37,465 nt of DNA. It comes from Lachnospiraceae bacterium (lineage in GTDB: Bacteria > Bacillota > Clostridia > Lachnospirales > Lachnospiraceae). The DNA lies in assembly GCA_016282435.1 (NCBI GenBank), contig JAEEKN010000347.1, positions 1 to 37,465 of the forward strand, in the 5' to 3' direction. Positions 17,653 to 26,843 of the stretch are shown here, in pieces (within the stretch, counting starts at the first letter, position 1; each line of letters begins with the position of its first letter). The position numbers and the translations under genes were made by a program. Under the pieces are notes generated by a model, which was not told where the DNA came from, did not search any database, and saw nothing but the letters and a program-made list of their open reading frames with translations.

Positions 17653-18651
17653 TCAACGATTTTTACCGGTTTTAAGCCTCTCCCCGTATCCTGCAAGGTA
17701 TTCGAGTATTTCTTCCCTCGACTGGCACACGTTTATGTCCCTGCGCAGTCCTGCTGAGTACGGAAAACCCTCTGTGTACCACGCTATATGGGACCTCATC
17801 TCACGTATAGCCGTCCATTCACCTTTTAGTTCGACCAGCATATCAAGATGCCGTGCTATCATAGTGTAGACTTCATCAAAATCGGGTTTATTAATTTTAC
17901 TGTTTTGGCCTTTCAGTAATCCGATAGTATTTAAATAATCCTTTATATTCCTGAATATCCATGGATTTCCCTGTGCACCACGGGCTACCATGATACCGTC
18001 ACATCCGGTGTACTTAAGCATGCGTTCTGCATCCTCGGGTGTAAATATATCTCCGTTCCCTATGACCGGTATGCTGACGCTCTGTTTTACCGCTGCTATG
18101 ATATCCCAGTCTGCTTTCCCGCTGTAGTACTGCTCCCTGGTCCTGCCATGTACCGCTATAGCAGAGGCTCCGGCCTCCTCCATGGCTTTTGCAAATTCGG
18201 GTGCGTTTGCATCTCCCGCAGCAAAACCTTTTCGTATCTTTACGGTCACCGGTTTCCTCACGGCTTTTACCATAGCACTTACCACTTCCGCCGCAAGCTT
18301 CATATTTTTCATCATGGCCGACCCTTCGCCGTTGTTTACCACCTTCGGCACCGGACATCCCATATTTATATCGAATATATCGAAGTTCCCGTCCTCTATC
18401 CTCTTTGCTGTCTCCGCCATGATATCCGGTTCACTGCCAAAGAGCTGCAAAGCTACGGGTCGCTCCCTGTCATCCACCCGGAGCATATCTTTGGTGTTTG
18501 AATTATTGTAATGGATACCCTTCGCGCTCACCATCTCGGTGTAGATCAGGTCGGCTCCCTGTTCCTTGCACAGGAGCCTGAACGGCATGTCCGTCACCCC
18601 TGCCATGGGTCCGAGCGAAATTATCCCGACATCTATGTTACCTATCTTCAT
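17653..18651 (-). CDS. dusB: tRNA-dihydrouridine synthase
   Basis: LGPMAGVTDMPFRLLCKEQGADLIYTEMVS, NMGCPVPKVVNNGEGSAMM, AIAVHGRTREQYYSGKADW, VIGNGDIFTPEDA. Confidence 0.95.
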   Translation of the reverse strand: MKIGNIDVGIISLGPMAGVTDMPFRLLCKEQGADLIYTEMVSAKGIHYNNSNTKDMLRVDDRERPVALQLFGSEPDIMAETAKRIEDGNFDIFDINMGCPVPKVVNNGEGSAMMKNMKLAAEVVSAMVKAVRKPVTVKIRKGFAAGDANAPEFAKAMEEAGASAIAVHGRTREQYYSGKADWDIIAAVKQSVSIPVIGNGDIFTPEDAERMLKYTGCDGIMVARGAQGNPWIFRNIKDYLNTIGLLKGQNSKINKPDFDEVYTMIARHLDMLVELKGEWTAIREMRSHIAWYTEGFPYSAGLRRDINVCQSREEILEYLAGYGERLKTGKNR

Positions 18652-18730
18652 ATATCATTCTGTTCCTACTTATACTTATTTACATATATTTTTCTTTTAA
18701 AGCCTTCTTCACGAATAAGGTGTAATTTAT

Positions 18731-18840
18731 ATCACCTCGAAAACACTGTTCCGCCTCTATTTTGGTCAAAGTCACCTCGAAAACGCCTTTAGCGTTTCCT
18801 CGGTAACAAAACGATGCTCCGCATCTTCTGTTTTGTTATA
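18731..18840. repeat. R-family repeat copy plus an upstream truncated duplicate of its left end
   Basis: Truncated atcacctcgaaaacactg at 18731-18748; full copy gtcaaagtcacctcgaaaacgcctttagcgtttcctcggtaacaaaacgatgctccgcatcttctgttttgttat at 18764-18840. Confidence 0.9.
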
Positions 18841-18878
18841 TCATATAATTAAACATTTCACAACTTATAGTTTTAGAT

Positions 18879-18907
18879 TTGCTTTCACCGGCAGATTATG
18901 GTATTAT
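18879..18907 (+). promoter_or_regulatory. Sigma70-type promoter for the GNAT gene
   Basis: TTGCTT (18879-18884), 17-nt spacer, TATTAT (18902-18907). Confidence 0.6.
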
Positions 18908-18938
18908 ACAGTTATCCCGTTATTTTCGAGGTAATGTC

Positions 18939-19670
18939 ATGAGGAAGCCTATAGTGATCATAGAAAAAGAAGAGACCGTCCCGGCAGAAATACTAAGCTG
19001 GGCTTCTTCACATTCTGTTCCCGTAATCCAGGAACATTCAAAAAATGCTGAAGTACCGGTTGCAGCTGACGGGTCTGTAAGCGACATCCCCTTATCGGAC
19101 TATGATTATGTCATAGAATATTCTGAAGATATCACTACGGACTATCTGGATACAGCGTACTGTCATGCCCATAACCTGCCCGCTGACATCACATCTACCT
19201 CCAGACTCGTAATACGTGAAATAGGTCCCGAAGATCTTGATTCATACCGTGAAATCCTCTGTAAATATCCCGAAGCAGTATCGGACCCTACTCTTTTAAA
19301 CCTGCCCTTCGATGAATTTAAGTACAGACACCTCGCATACATGAAATACAGCTATTCTCTGTTGGGATACGGTATTTGGGGCATATTCCTCAAAAATACA
19401 GAAGGTGATATCACAAGCAAAATGATAGGTATAGCCGGTCTCGACGGAACCGGTATTCCCTCTCTTTCATATGCACTTTTTGAAGAATATCAGGGCATGG
19501 GCTATGCATCGGAAGCATGTAAGGCTATAATAGATTATGCGGTATGTAATCACGAAATAAACCGTATTAATCTATGCGTCAAACAAGATAATACTTCTTC
19601 ACTTAAGCTTGCCCGAAAACTGATAACTTTATATCCTGACACACTATCAATCCTAGAAGAAAGACCATAG
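18939..19670 (+). CDS. GNAT-family N-acetyltransferase with an uncharacterised ~80-aa N-terminal extension
   Basis: C-terminal RLVIREIGPEDLDSYREI ... LSYALFEEYQGMGYASEACKAIIDYA. Start MRKPIV behind GAGGT. Confidence 0.8.
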   Translation: MRKPIVIIEKEETVPAEILSWASSHSVPVIQEHSKNAEVPVAADGSVSDIPLSDYDYVIEYSEDITTDYLDTAYCHAHNLPADITSTSRLVIREIGPEDLDSYREILCKYPEAVSDPTLLNLPFDEFKYRHLAYMKYSYSLLGYGIWGIFLKNTEGDITSKMIGIAGLDGTGIPSLSYALFEEYQGMGYASEACKAIIDYAVCNHEINRINLCVKQDNTSSLKLARKLITLYPDTLSILEERP

Positions 19671-19708
19671 CAGGAAAGATTGCCACTCTGCATTCGGATT
19701 ATGTGTAA

Positions 19709-20449
19709 TTAATTGTCCCGATCAGCATATCCACTAGTTCGGACTTCCACTACCTCTCCTTCTGCTGTATATGTGAATCCTACCAGCCTGTTGCCGCACC
19801 AGATGGTTTCTGCATCCGATTCCTTACTTTTAACTTTCTTTAATATTGCTTTTAACCCACCCGGTGTGCCCTTTCCAGCTGAACCGGTCCATATCGGTAA
19901 AAACATCTCCATAAGTTTGTCCGTTTTGGCCTTTTCAGGTACCGGAAAATATCTGTACAGCCACTTTATGTACTTTGTTTCATTCTCATCAGCAAAAAAA
20001 TCCGCAAACTCCAGGAGCTCACCGGTATCCTCAAACCCTGTTTTTTTATGAAGCCCGATGGAGTTCATGTTGTCCCGTCTAACTGCCGCTACTACATTTT
20101 CGGCAGCCTCGTATCTTTCATATTCCTTGAAAGCCTTTTCGTACATACCGGTAGCTATACCCAGTCTCCTGTAACCCTTGCGAACATGCACATCCCCTAT
20201 ATACCACTGCCTGACATCATCGGGATTCCTGAAACTTCTGATGTATCCGGCTATATGTCCGTTCACAGTAGCCAGCACCTCAAACCATTTTACCGCGTAT
20301 TCACTTTCATACCAGTCACAGAATACGACCTGTTGTTCCGCATCCTCTTTACCTATGCCCTTTACTTCCTCGAAAAAATCGCACAGATCCTCTCTTCTCT
20401 TCCGTGACATATTCCTGTGTGAATCTATTATAGTATACCGAACAGACAT
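19709..20449 (-). CDS. GNAT-family N-acetyltransferase
   Basis: WYIGDVHVRKGYRRLGIATGMYEKAFKEYERYE ... RRDNMNSIGLHKKTGFEDTGELLEF. Confidence 0.85.
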   Translation of the reverse strand: MSVRYTIIDSHRNMSRKRREDLCDFFEEVKGIGKEDAEQQVVFCDWYESEYAVKWFEVLATVNGHIAGYIRSFRNPDDVRQWYIGDVHVRKGYRRLGIATGMYEKAFKEYERYEAAENVVAAVRRDNMNSIGLHKKTGFEDTGELLEFADFFADENETKYIKWLYRYFPVPEKAKTDKLMEMFLPIWTGSAGKGTPGGLKAILKKVKSKESDAETIWCGNRLVGFTYTAEGEVVEVRTSGYADRDN

Positions 20450-20502
20450 ACCTTTTTCCCTTCCTAAAAAACTCAGTGTTCCTTAAAGATTATTTTCTGT
20501 CT

Positions 20503-20543
20503 AAAAAGAGCTATAGATAAGCCGTTTATAACTTATCTATAGC
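20503..20543 (-). terminator. Rho-independent terminator downstream of the hydrogenase-MCP fusion
   Basis: Perfect 12-bp stem GCTATAGATAAG/CTTATCTATAGC followed by a T-run on the minus strand. Confidence 0.9.
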
Positions 20544-20568
20544 CTTAATTGTTATCATAGTACCTTTA

Positions 20569-22497
20569 TTATTTTGTCAGCAGTTTCTTCAATGAATTCT
20601 CAACATTTCTGGAAACGTTTCTCATCGTTTCTATCGATTTTCCGGTATCCTTCGTTGAAAGAGCCAGATCATCCGCTCTCGAATTTACTTCCACAGCGAC
20701 TTCAGTCAAATGCTCTGCTTCTTTTACCAGCTGAAGGATACTTGCACGGATATGATTATTGTTATCATCACTGTCGTTAGCAGTATTCTTTGAACTGTCA
20801 GCCAGCTTCTTGATCTCTTCTGCAACTACCGCAAATCCTCTTCCTGCTTCTCCGGCTCTCGCTGCCTCTATAGATGCATTAAGGGCCAACAGATTGGTCC
20901 TGCTGGATATCGAGATAACTGATGCGTTATTCGCTTCAAGACGCTTCAGATCTCCTTCTATTCCGGCGAGCATCTCCTTCAGGTTCTTTGAGAACTGCTC
21001 TATTTCATCCATAGCCTCTGAAATATTGGCACTCTGATCGGCATTTTCGCCGCTACGCTTTTCTATAACATCTATGGATTCACTCAGCATATCGAAATCC
21101 TTGTTTATTTCTCCTGCCAGGGATTCCTTTTGAACATCCATAGCCTCCTGAGCCTCTTTCAGTTCTACGGCCATATGCGCTTCGTGTTCTTTTTCTGCCA
21201 GAACCACTTCTCTCACATAGTGAACACAATTCCCGACGTGGTTGAATCCGTTGAATATGGCGTTCGCCATCTCTTTACAACTCTCATAACCGCAACAGCT
21301 GCAGTCGATTGAACGGCTCTCCGGAGTAAACTTAAGCATGGATTTAAATACTTCATCAAGCTGCTGAGCATTTGCTGTCTTGTATGTACAGCTTCTGCTC
21401 CTGTCAGTGTATTTACGTATGAAATCGCTTAAGTTCAGATCCTTAAACTGATTATTCAGTGCTTCAAGACGTTTTGCAGGAGTAAGCTGTCTTGCCCATG
21501 CGGATTTCTTATCATTCTTCTTGCTGGCAGAACGTATCTTCTGAATCTCAAGGAATACATCCTCATCCATGGTCTTCCTGTTGTCCACACCCGTACCGTA
21601 CAGACATCCGTTCGTACAGTTCAAAGCATCGATAAACAGGTATCCGAGCCTGCCGGCCGCTATACGGTTCTTGTTCTTCCTTAAGTATTCGTACATATGG
21701 TGCTCGCCTTCCATCTGTCTGATGAAAGTATCTTCACCCAGAAGCCAGTATACATTCTCTTTAAGTCCGCCGGGCATAGGATATATCGACCCCAGACCGT
21801 ACTCGGTCTCATCAGTATATTCCGGTGCCTGAACGGGATGTTCGTTCAAATATTTTACCAGGTGACTGAATGTCAGGTTATAGTTCACTATACCCTTGTT
21901 ATTCGGATCGTCTATTTCATTTTTCTTTGCTATACAGGGACTGATAAATGCGAGCTTGTCATTTACTCCCATATATTTCTTCATATAAATAGCGGCACAC
22001 ATCATCGGGCTCTGAACCGGCATCAGCTTCGGAAGGAGCTCCGGCATATATCTTTCAATGTATCCGACTACCGCAGGACAAGGCTGGGAGATTCCGCCCA
22101 GAAAGTTGTTCTCGGTAATATACTTGATATATCCCCATGTACAGATATCTGCACCGAACGAAACGCTTACAAAACGTTTTACGCCCAGTTTCTTGAGTAT
22201 TCCCAGATACTTGGCATACTTGTCAGGGTAATTGGCGATAAATGCAGGTGCCACGATGACGGATATTCTTTCGCCCCTCTTCAGGTCACTAAAGAACTTA
22301 TCTACATCGTCTTCATATTCTCTGGCATCATGCTCGCAGGCATCAAGACATGCTCCGCATGCTATACATTTTACCGGATCTACAACTATACGGTTTACTC
22401 CGTCCACATTCTGGGCGGTATTGGCACCGATACAGCTACATGCCATAATACATTTGTTACAGCCTATACACTTATCATTCGTTCTTATCAAGCTCAT
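20569..22497 (-). CDS. [FeFe]-hydrogenase-like sensory protein: 2x[4Fe-4S] + H-cluster-like domain + C-rich Fe-S domain + MCP signalling domain
   Basis: Ferredoxin motifs [12 protein letters not shown] and [15 protein letters not shown]-cluster-type motifs [45 protein letters not shown]...GNC; MCP tip [38 protein letters not shown]; no TM segment. Confidence 0.9.
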   Translation of the reverse strand: MSLIRTNDKCIGCNKCIMACSCIGANTAQNVDGVNRIVVDPVKCIACGACLDACEHDAREYEDDVDKFFSDLKRGERISVIVAPAFIANYPDKYAKYLGILKKLGVKRFVSVSFGADICTWGYIKYITENNFLGGISQPCPAVVGYIERYMPELLPKLMPVQSPMMCAAIYMKKYMGVNDKLAFISPCIAKKNEIDDPNNKGIVNYNLTFSHLVKYLNEHPVQAPEYTDETEYGLGSIYPMPGGLKENVYWLLGEDTFIRQMEGEHHMYEYLRKNKNRIAAGRLGYLFIDALNCTNGCLYGTGVDNRKTMDEDVFLEIQKIRSASKKNDKKSAWARQLTPAKRLEALNNQFKDLNLSDFIRKYTDRSRSCTYKTANAQQLDEVFKSMLKFTPESRSIDCSCCGYESCKEMANAIFNGFNHVGNCVHYVREVVLAEKEHEAHMAVELKEAQEAMDVQKESLAGEINKDFDMLSESIDVIEKRSGENADQSANISEAMDEIEQFSKNLKEMLAGIEGDLKRLEANNASVISISSRTNLLALNASIEAARAGEAGRGFAVVAEEIKKLADSSKNTANDSDDNNNHIRASILQLVKEAEHLTEVAVEVNSRADDLALSTKDTGKSIETMRNVSRNVENSLKKLLTK

Positions 22498-22536
22498 AAA
22501 AACTACCCCTTTCTCCGTATCGCATCAGTCCCGGCT

Positions 22537-22878
22537 CTACTGAGTATTCATGATATCTTCCTTCAGGATAAAAGCTCTGTAATACTTTTCCAGGCTCTCA
22601 AACAGATCCTGTTTAAGCTGTCTCATCTTCCTGATCAAAAGTTCACTTCCTATATCATCATACAGAAGGTCTCCTTCGTCACAGGTAGAGATAAGCTGCA
22701 GTTCACCGTCTTCGTCGAACATCATGGTAAAAATCCCGCCGACTTCCTCGGTATACAGTACACACATTATCTTCAGTTCATCCTTTACTTCCTGAGGAAG
22801 CTTGTCAAAGGCACTGTCAAGATAATATTTCTGAGTATAATAATTGCTTACACACATTACAAGAGCTTTTTTCTTCAT
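22537..22878 (-). CDS. Small conserved-looking protein upstream of the hydrogenase-MCP gene (possibly DUF6145)
   Basis: MKKKALVMCVSNYYTQKYYLDSAFDKLPQEVKDELKIMCVLYTEEVGGIFTMMFDEDGELQLIS. Start MKKKALVM; 39-nt gap to the fusion gene. DUF name is from memory. Confidence 0.65.
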   Translation of the reverse strand: MKKKALVMCVSNYYTQKYYLDSAFDKLPQEVKDELKIMCVLYTEEVGGIFTMMFDEDGELQLISTCDEGDLLYDDIGSELLIRKMRQLKQDLFESLEKYYRAFILKEDIMNTQ

Positions 22879-22902
22879 ATCTTTCCTATTCCGGATCCAT
22901 CC

Positions 22903-22980
22903 TGTCAAAGTCACCTCGAAAACGCCTTCAGCGTTTCCTCGGTAACAAAACGATGCTTCGCATCTTCTGTTTTGTTATAC
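22903..22980. repeat. R-family repeat copy 3 (intact)
   Basis: gtcaaagtcacctcgaaaacgccttcagcgtttcctcggtaacaaaacgatgcttcgcatcttctgttttgttatac, two stem-loops. Confidence 0.92.
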
Positions 22981-23097
22981 TCATAAGCGGTCATCATCCT
23001 GCCCATATGCCGGTATAAATGGCTGATAGGTATAATAGATAAGTATATCACTATTTGTTGTTATTTTCAATAACTATTTATGTTTGGTAATGATTCT

Positions 23098-23850
23098 TTA
23101 CCCTATAACATTACTCATGTCGTACATTCCTGCAGGTTTACCTTTAAGGAATGCCGCAGCGCTCACCGCACCCTTTGCAAATACACTTCTCGAATATGCT
23201 CTGTGGTTTATCTCGATGACTTCATCAAGACCTGCAAAAATCACTTCATGATCGCCGACTATGCTTCCGCCGCGGACTGCTGAGATACCTATCTCATCTT
23301 TAGGTCTTACTTCTCTTCTTCCGGAACGGTCAAATACATATTCATATTTTCCGCCCGCGGTATCATTTATGGCATCTGCCAGAAGGAGTGCTGTTCCCGA
23401 AGGCGCGTCCTTTTTCTGGTTGTGATGACGTTCTACTATCTCGATGTCATATCCGTTGTTTGCCAGAATCTTGGTAGCAGTCTTTAAGAGCTTTACAAGA
23501 GTGTTTATTCCGAGAGACATATTTGCCGAACGAAGGATAGCCACCTTCTCCGATGCTTTCTTTATATCAGAGAGCTGCTCCTCAGAGAATCCTGTAGTAC
23601 AAAGTACAACGGGAACATTCTTTGAAGTAGCGTAATCTAAAATCGAACTCAGCGCTTTCGGTGATGAAAAGTCTATGATGGCGTCAGCCGTTTCCTTTAC
23701 ATCAGCTATAGACTTATATACAGGGAACTCTGCGGTTCCTTCTGTGATATCCACACCTGCCACAATCTCCATATCCGGAGTATCTTTTATTATCTGACGT
23801 ACCGCATTTCCCATGCGTCCGTAGCATCCGCAAAATATTATATTTACCAT
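23098..23850 (-). CDS. dapB: 4-hydroxy-tetrahydrodipicolinate reductase
   Basis: IIFCGCYGRMGNAVRQII, VERHHNQKKDAPSGTALLLADAIN, GISAVRGGSIVGDHEVIFAG. Confidence 0.97.
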   Translation of the reverse strand: MVNIIFCGCYGRMGNAVRQIIKDTPDMEIVAGVDITEGTAEFPVYKSIADVKETADAIIDFSSPKALSSILDYATSKNVPVVLCTTGFSEEQLSDIKKASEKVAILRSANMSLGINTLVKLLKTATKILANNGYDIEIVERHHNQKKDAPSGTALLLADAINDTAGGKYEYVFDRSGRREVRPKDEIGISAVRGGSIVGDHEVIFAGLDEVIEINHRAYSRSVFAKGAVSAAAFLKGKPAGMYDMSNVIG

Positions 23851-23908
23851 GATGTTCCTTTCCGGTTAAAAACTCCCCGTTTTTATCCCTAAGTTTAGTC
23901 AATTTTTG

Positions 23909-24802
23909 TTAGATGATCCCAAGTTTCTTCATCTCTGCCTTGAGTGCCTCGGCATGAGCGGGCTCCATCTCACAGAGAGGGGAACGAAGGGGACCGGTTT
24001 TAAAACCCATGAATCTGCATGCTGTCTTTACAGGGATAGGATTAACCTCAGAGAACAGCTGCTCTACCATAGGAAGGTATTTTAACTGAAGCTCTAAACT
24101 TCCCTTTGTATCACCGTTTAAGAACTTTTCTACTATGAGATGTGTATCACGAGGTGCTACATGTGAAAGCACAGAGATAACTCCCTTGCCGCCGAGTGAA
24201 AGTACAGGGCAGATACAATTGTCATCACCTGAATAGATGGAGATGTTATCACCGCAGAGCTGTGATACCTTTGCGGTCCATCCGATATTTCCGGTAGCAT
24301 CTTTTACTGCTACGATGTTCTCATACTTCTCAACCAGAGTCTTGATGGTCTCGGGCTGGATATTGACACCGGTTCTTCCGGGGATATTGTATAGGATAAT
24401 AGGAATATTTACTGCCTCGGCAGTCTTTCCGAAGTGCTCGATAAGACCCTTCTGTGTAGCCTTGTTGTAGTAAGGAGATACCAGAAGAAGTGCATCCGCA
24501 CCTGCTGCCTCAGCCTCTTTTGAAAGGTAGATAGCTGTCTCTGTACAGTTTGAACCGGTTCCTGCAATGACCGGAACTCTCTTGTTTACATACTCGGCTA
24601 CGAATTTGATACACTCGATATGTTCCTCATGTGTAAGGGTCGAAGCCTCGCCTGTGGTACCACATACTACGATGGCATCCGTACCGTTTTCGATCTGGAA
24701 ATCGATCAGTTTCTTAAATTCATCATAGTTTACACTCTTGTCCTCATTCATGGGTGTGACGATGGCTATAGCCGCACCGGTAAAAATTACTTTCTTGCTC
24801 AT
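23909..24802 (-). CDS. dapA: 4-hydroxy-tetrahydrodipicolinate synthase
   Basis: AIVTPMNEDKSVNYDEFKKLIDFQIENGTDAIVVCGTTGEASTLTHEEH, ILYNIPGRTGVNI, AVKDATGN, ISVLSHVAP. Start MSKKVIF behind GGAGG. Confidence 0.97.
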   Translation of the reverse strand: MSKKVIFTGAAIAIVTPMNEDKSVNYDEFKKLIDFQIENGTDAIVVCGTTGEASTLTHEEHIECIKFVAEYVNKRVPVIAGTGSNCTETAIYLSKEAEAAGADALLLVSPYYNKATQKGLIEHFGKTAEAVNIPIILYNIPGRTGVNIQPETIKTLVEKYENIVAVKDATGNIGWTAKVSQLCGDNISIYSGDDNCICPVLSLGGKGVISVLSHVAPRDTHLIVEKFLNGDTKGSLELQLKYLPMVEQLFSEVNPIPVKTACRFMGFKTGPLRSPLCEMEPAHAEALKAEMKKLGII

Positions 24803-24844
24803 TTTTCTTTCCTCCATTTATCTTTTTTGATGTTTCCGCGCTTT

Positions 24845-24877
24845 AAAAATATTAAAGCGCCGATGGACATCGACGCT
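24845..24877 (-). terminator. Terminator of the lysine riboswitch expression platform
   Basis: Minus strand AGCGTCGATG-TC-CATCGGCGCT stem followed by TTAATATTTTT. Confidence 0.85.
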
Positions 24878-24890
24878 AAAGCACAAAATA

Positions 24891-25072
24891 ATTGTTACTT
24901 TAGGTAGCGCTCCATCAAGTATTGATGACAGTCGGGAAGCTCTTAACTTCCAAACCAACCCTCGGCTTTCAAGGTAAACCGGGATTTCGGCATCTCATCC
25001 TTTCACTTTTCTTCTCCCATGTCCTGCATGTCCAAAGAGCTACTGATAATCGATGCACCTCTACCAAACAAT
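24891..25072 (-). ncRNA. Lysine riboswitch (L-box) upstream of dapA-dapB
   Basis: Minus strand GGTAGAGGTGCA ... GATGCCGAAAT ... CTGTCATCA...TGGAGCGCTACC are L-box consensus segments; P1 from GGTAG/CTACC and ATTGTT/AACAAT; followed by a terminator and dapA. Confidence 0.9.
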
Positions 25073-25185
25073 CGTTATGTTAGCACATTGAACTTTTAAA
25101 GTCAACGTGTTTTTTCAGAAATTACAAAATAATACATTTGTCCGCTCCTCACGGATGGTTTTCATACCTTGTCACCATGTGAATT

Positions 25186-25896
25186 TTAAGCAAATGCTTC
25201 GAGTGCCACTCTCATCATATCGTGGAATCCGGTCTGACGTTCTTCGGCACTCAAGTGCTCATCCCTGAATATATGATCTGAAACAGTGAGAAGAGCTAAT
25301 GCCTTCTTACCGGCTCTTGCGGCATTCATATAGTAGCATGCTGCTTCCATCTCTACTCCCAGAACACCCATCTTGACCCATTTGGAATTAAACTCCGGAT
25401 CGTCGGGATAGAATACATCGGTAGAGAGAACATTCCCTACCACGGTCTTTACACCGAGCTTATCAGCTGTATCCACAGCCTTCTTTAACAGGCCGTAGTC
25501 ACATATGGGAGCAAAATGTCCGGGAAGATTGTACTGGCTTACATAGTTGGAATCGGTGCATGCACCCATGGCGATCACCAGATCTCCGAGCTTTATGGAA
25601 TCTGCATAAGCACCCATGGATCCGATACGGATGATATTATCCACATCATGGAAATTGAAAAGTTCATAGGAGTAAATAGCTACGGAGGGGATTCCCATTC
25701 CGCCGCCCATAACGGATATCTTCTTTCCGTTATATGTGCCGGTATATCCGAACATATTTCTCACGGTATTGAAACATACCGGATCCTCCAGATATGTCTC
25801 GGCTATAAACTTTGCCCTCAAAGGATCGCCGGGCATAAGAACTGTCTTTGCTATATCTCCCTGTTTTGCATTATTATGCGGTGTAGGTATACTCAT
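25186..25896 (-). CDS. deoD: Purine-nucleoside phosphorylase (DeoD type)
   Basis: MSIPTPHNNAKQGDIAKTVLMPGDPLRAKFIAETYL, GGGMGIPSVAIYSYELF, VEMEAACYYMNAARAGKKALALLTVSDH. Start set at MSIPTPHN. Confidence 0.96.
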   Translation of the reverse strand: MSIPTPHNNAKQGDIAKTVLMPGDPLRAKFIAETYLEDPVCFNTVRNMFGYTGTYNGKKISVMGGGMGIPSVAIYSYELFNFHDVDNIIRIGSMGAYADSIKLGDLVIAMGACTDSNYVSQYNLPGHFAPICDYGLLKKAVDTADKLGVKTVVGNVLSTDVFYPDDPEFNSKWVKMGVLGVEMEAACYYMNAARAGKKALALLTVSDHIFRDEHLSAEERQTGFHDMMRVALEAFA

Positions 25897-25937
25897 ATAT
25901 CTTGTCTCCCGTAATCTACCGGGAACTCCTTTCATTT

Positions 25938-26747
25938 TTATTTTAATCCCAGATCTTCAAGTTCTACGGGATGACCTATATTCTTCTCATCATACAGGAA
26001 CATGGGCAGCATATTCTTCATATCCGGCGTGATCTTCTTTCTCTCCTCAGGGATCAGCGGAACAAAACCCTTACCCGACTTTACTCTCTTCACATAATCC
26101 GAAATATCGTTCAGAGGTTCTGCAAAGCACATGCCTGTAGGTGCCCCTGCCAGATTTTTTACATCATGGAGATCCGTACCAGAAGTCATGATAATATTCC
26201 TGTCTTTGCAGAAGTTATAAGCAAAAGCATCCTGATAGGGTGGATTGCCAAAGTTGCATGCTTCCATAGCGTGAACCTGAAGCGGATGAAGGTTTACCTT
26301 CGGAACGTAGGGACGCTCTCTGAACGGATGTGCTCCTACTATAAGTCCTCCTTCGCTGTCTATAAGCTTGAACAGCTCGTCATGCGGACAGTCCCGCACC
26401 TCCGGATGAGCCTTGAGCCATGCCTTATCGAGACCGTATATCAGGTACTCATCGACCAGTCTGTTGGCCTCCCAGCCGAAGAACACCTTAAAGCCTTGCT
26501 TATCGCCTTCTGCCTTGGCTATCTCATAGCCCTTACAGAACTCCTCCACAAAATCCTCCCACGGAAGATTCCTGTCTACAGCCGTATTACCGTGAAAGAA
26601 ATGATCCGTGATTATCATTCCGTCATACCCCTGTTCTATAAATGCGGCAATGTAATCCGCAGCATGAGTCTTTCCACATGCACTGCTTTCAGCCGTATGC
26701 ATATGGACCTCATATTTATAGGGGTAACCTTCTACCGTTACTGACAT
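25938..26747 (-). CDS. PHP-domain metal-dependent phosphoesterase
   Basis: YEVHMHTAESSACGKTHAADYIAAFIEQGYDGMIITDHFFHGN, LIVGAHPFRERPY, MTSGTDLHD. Start MSVTVEGY. Confidence 0.85.
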   Translation of the reverse strand: MSVTVEGYPYKYEVHMHTAESSACGKTHAADYIAAFIEQGYDGMIITDHFFHGNTAVDRNLPWEDFVEEFCKGYEIAKAEGDKQGFKVFFGWEANRLVDEYLIYGLDKAWLKAHPEVRDCPHDELFKLIDSEGGLIVGAHPFRERPYVPKVNLHPLQVHAMEACNFGNPPYQDAFAYNFCKDRNIIMTSGTDLHDVKNLAGAPTGMCFAEPLNDISDYVKRVKSGKGFVPLIPEERKKITPDMKNMLPMFLYDEKNIGHPVELEDLGLK

Positions 26748-26771
26748 ATCATTTTCCTCAATACTTTCTTT

Positions 26772-26812
26772 CAAAACGATGCTCCGCATCTTCTTCTGTT
26801 TTGTTATATTCT
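26772..26812. repeat. Half copy (second hairpin only) of the R-family repeat
   Basis: caaaacgatgctccgcatcttcttctgttttgttata. Confidence 0.75.
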
Positions 26813-26843
26813 ATCAAAAACCTTCTTTATAATCAAGAACTAT

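Noticed and set aside
21697-22986. 429-aa plus-strand ORF antisense to the hydrogenase-MCP gene
   Set aside because: Fully antisense to a strongly supported CDS; translation shows no domain pattern and reads through the R repeat; typical shadow ORF.
25971-26744. 257-aa plus-strand ORF
   Set aside because: Antisense to the PHP-domain gene, no RBS or recognisable motif.
2036-26812. R-family repeats as a CRISPR array
   Set aside because: Copies are kilobases apart in separate intergenic gaps, no regular spacers and no cas genes in the window.
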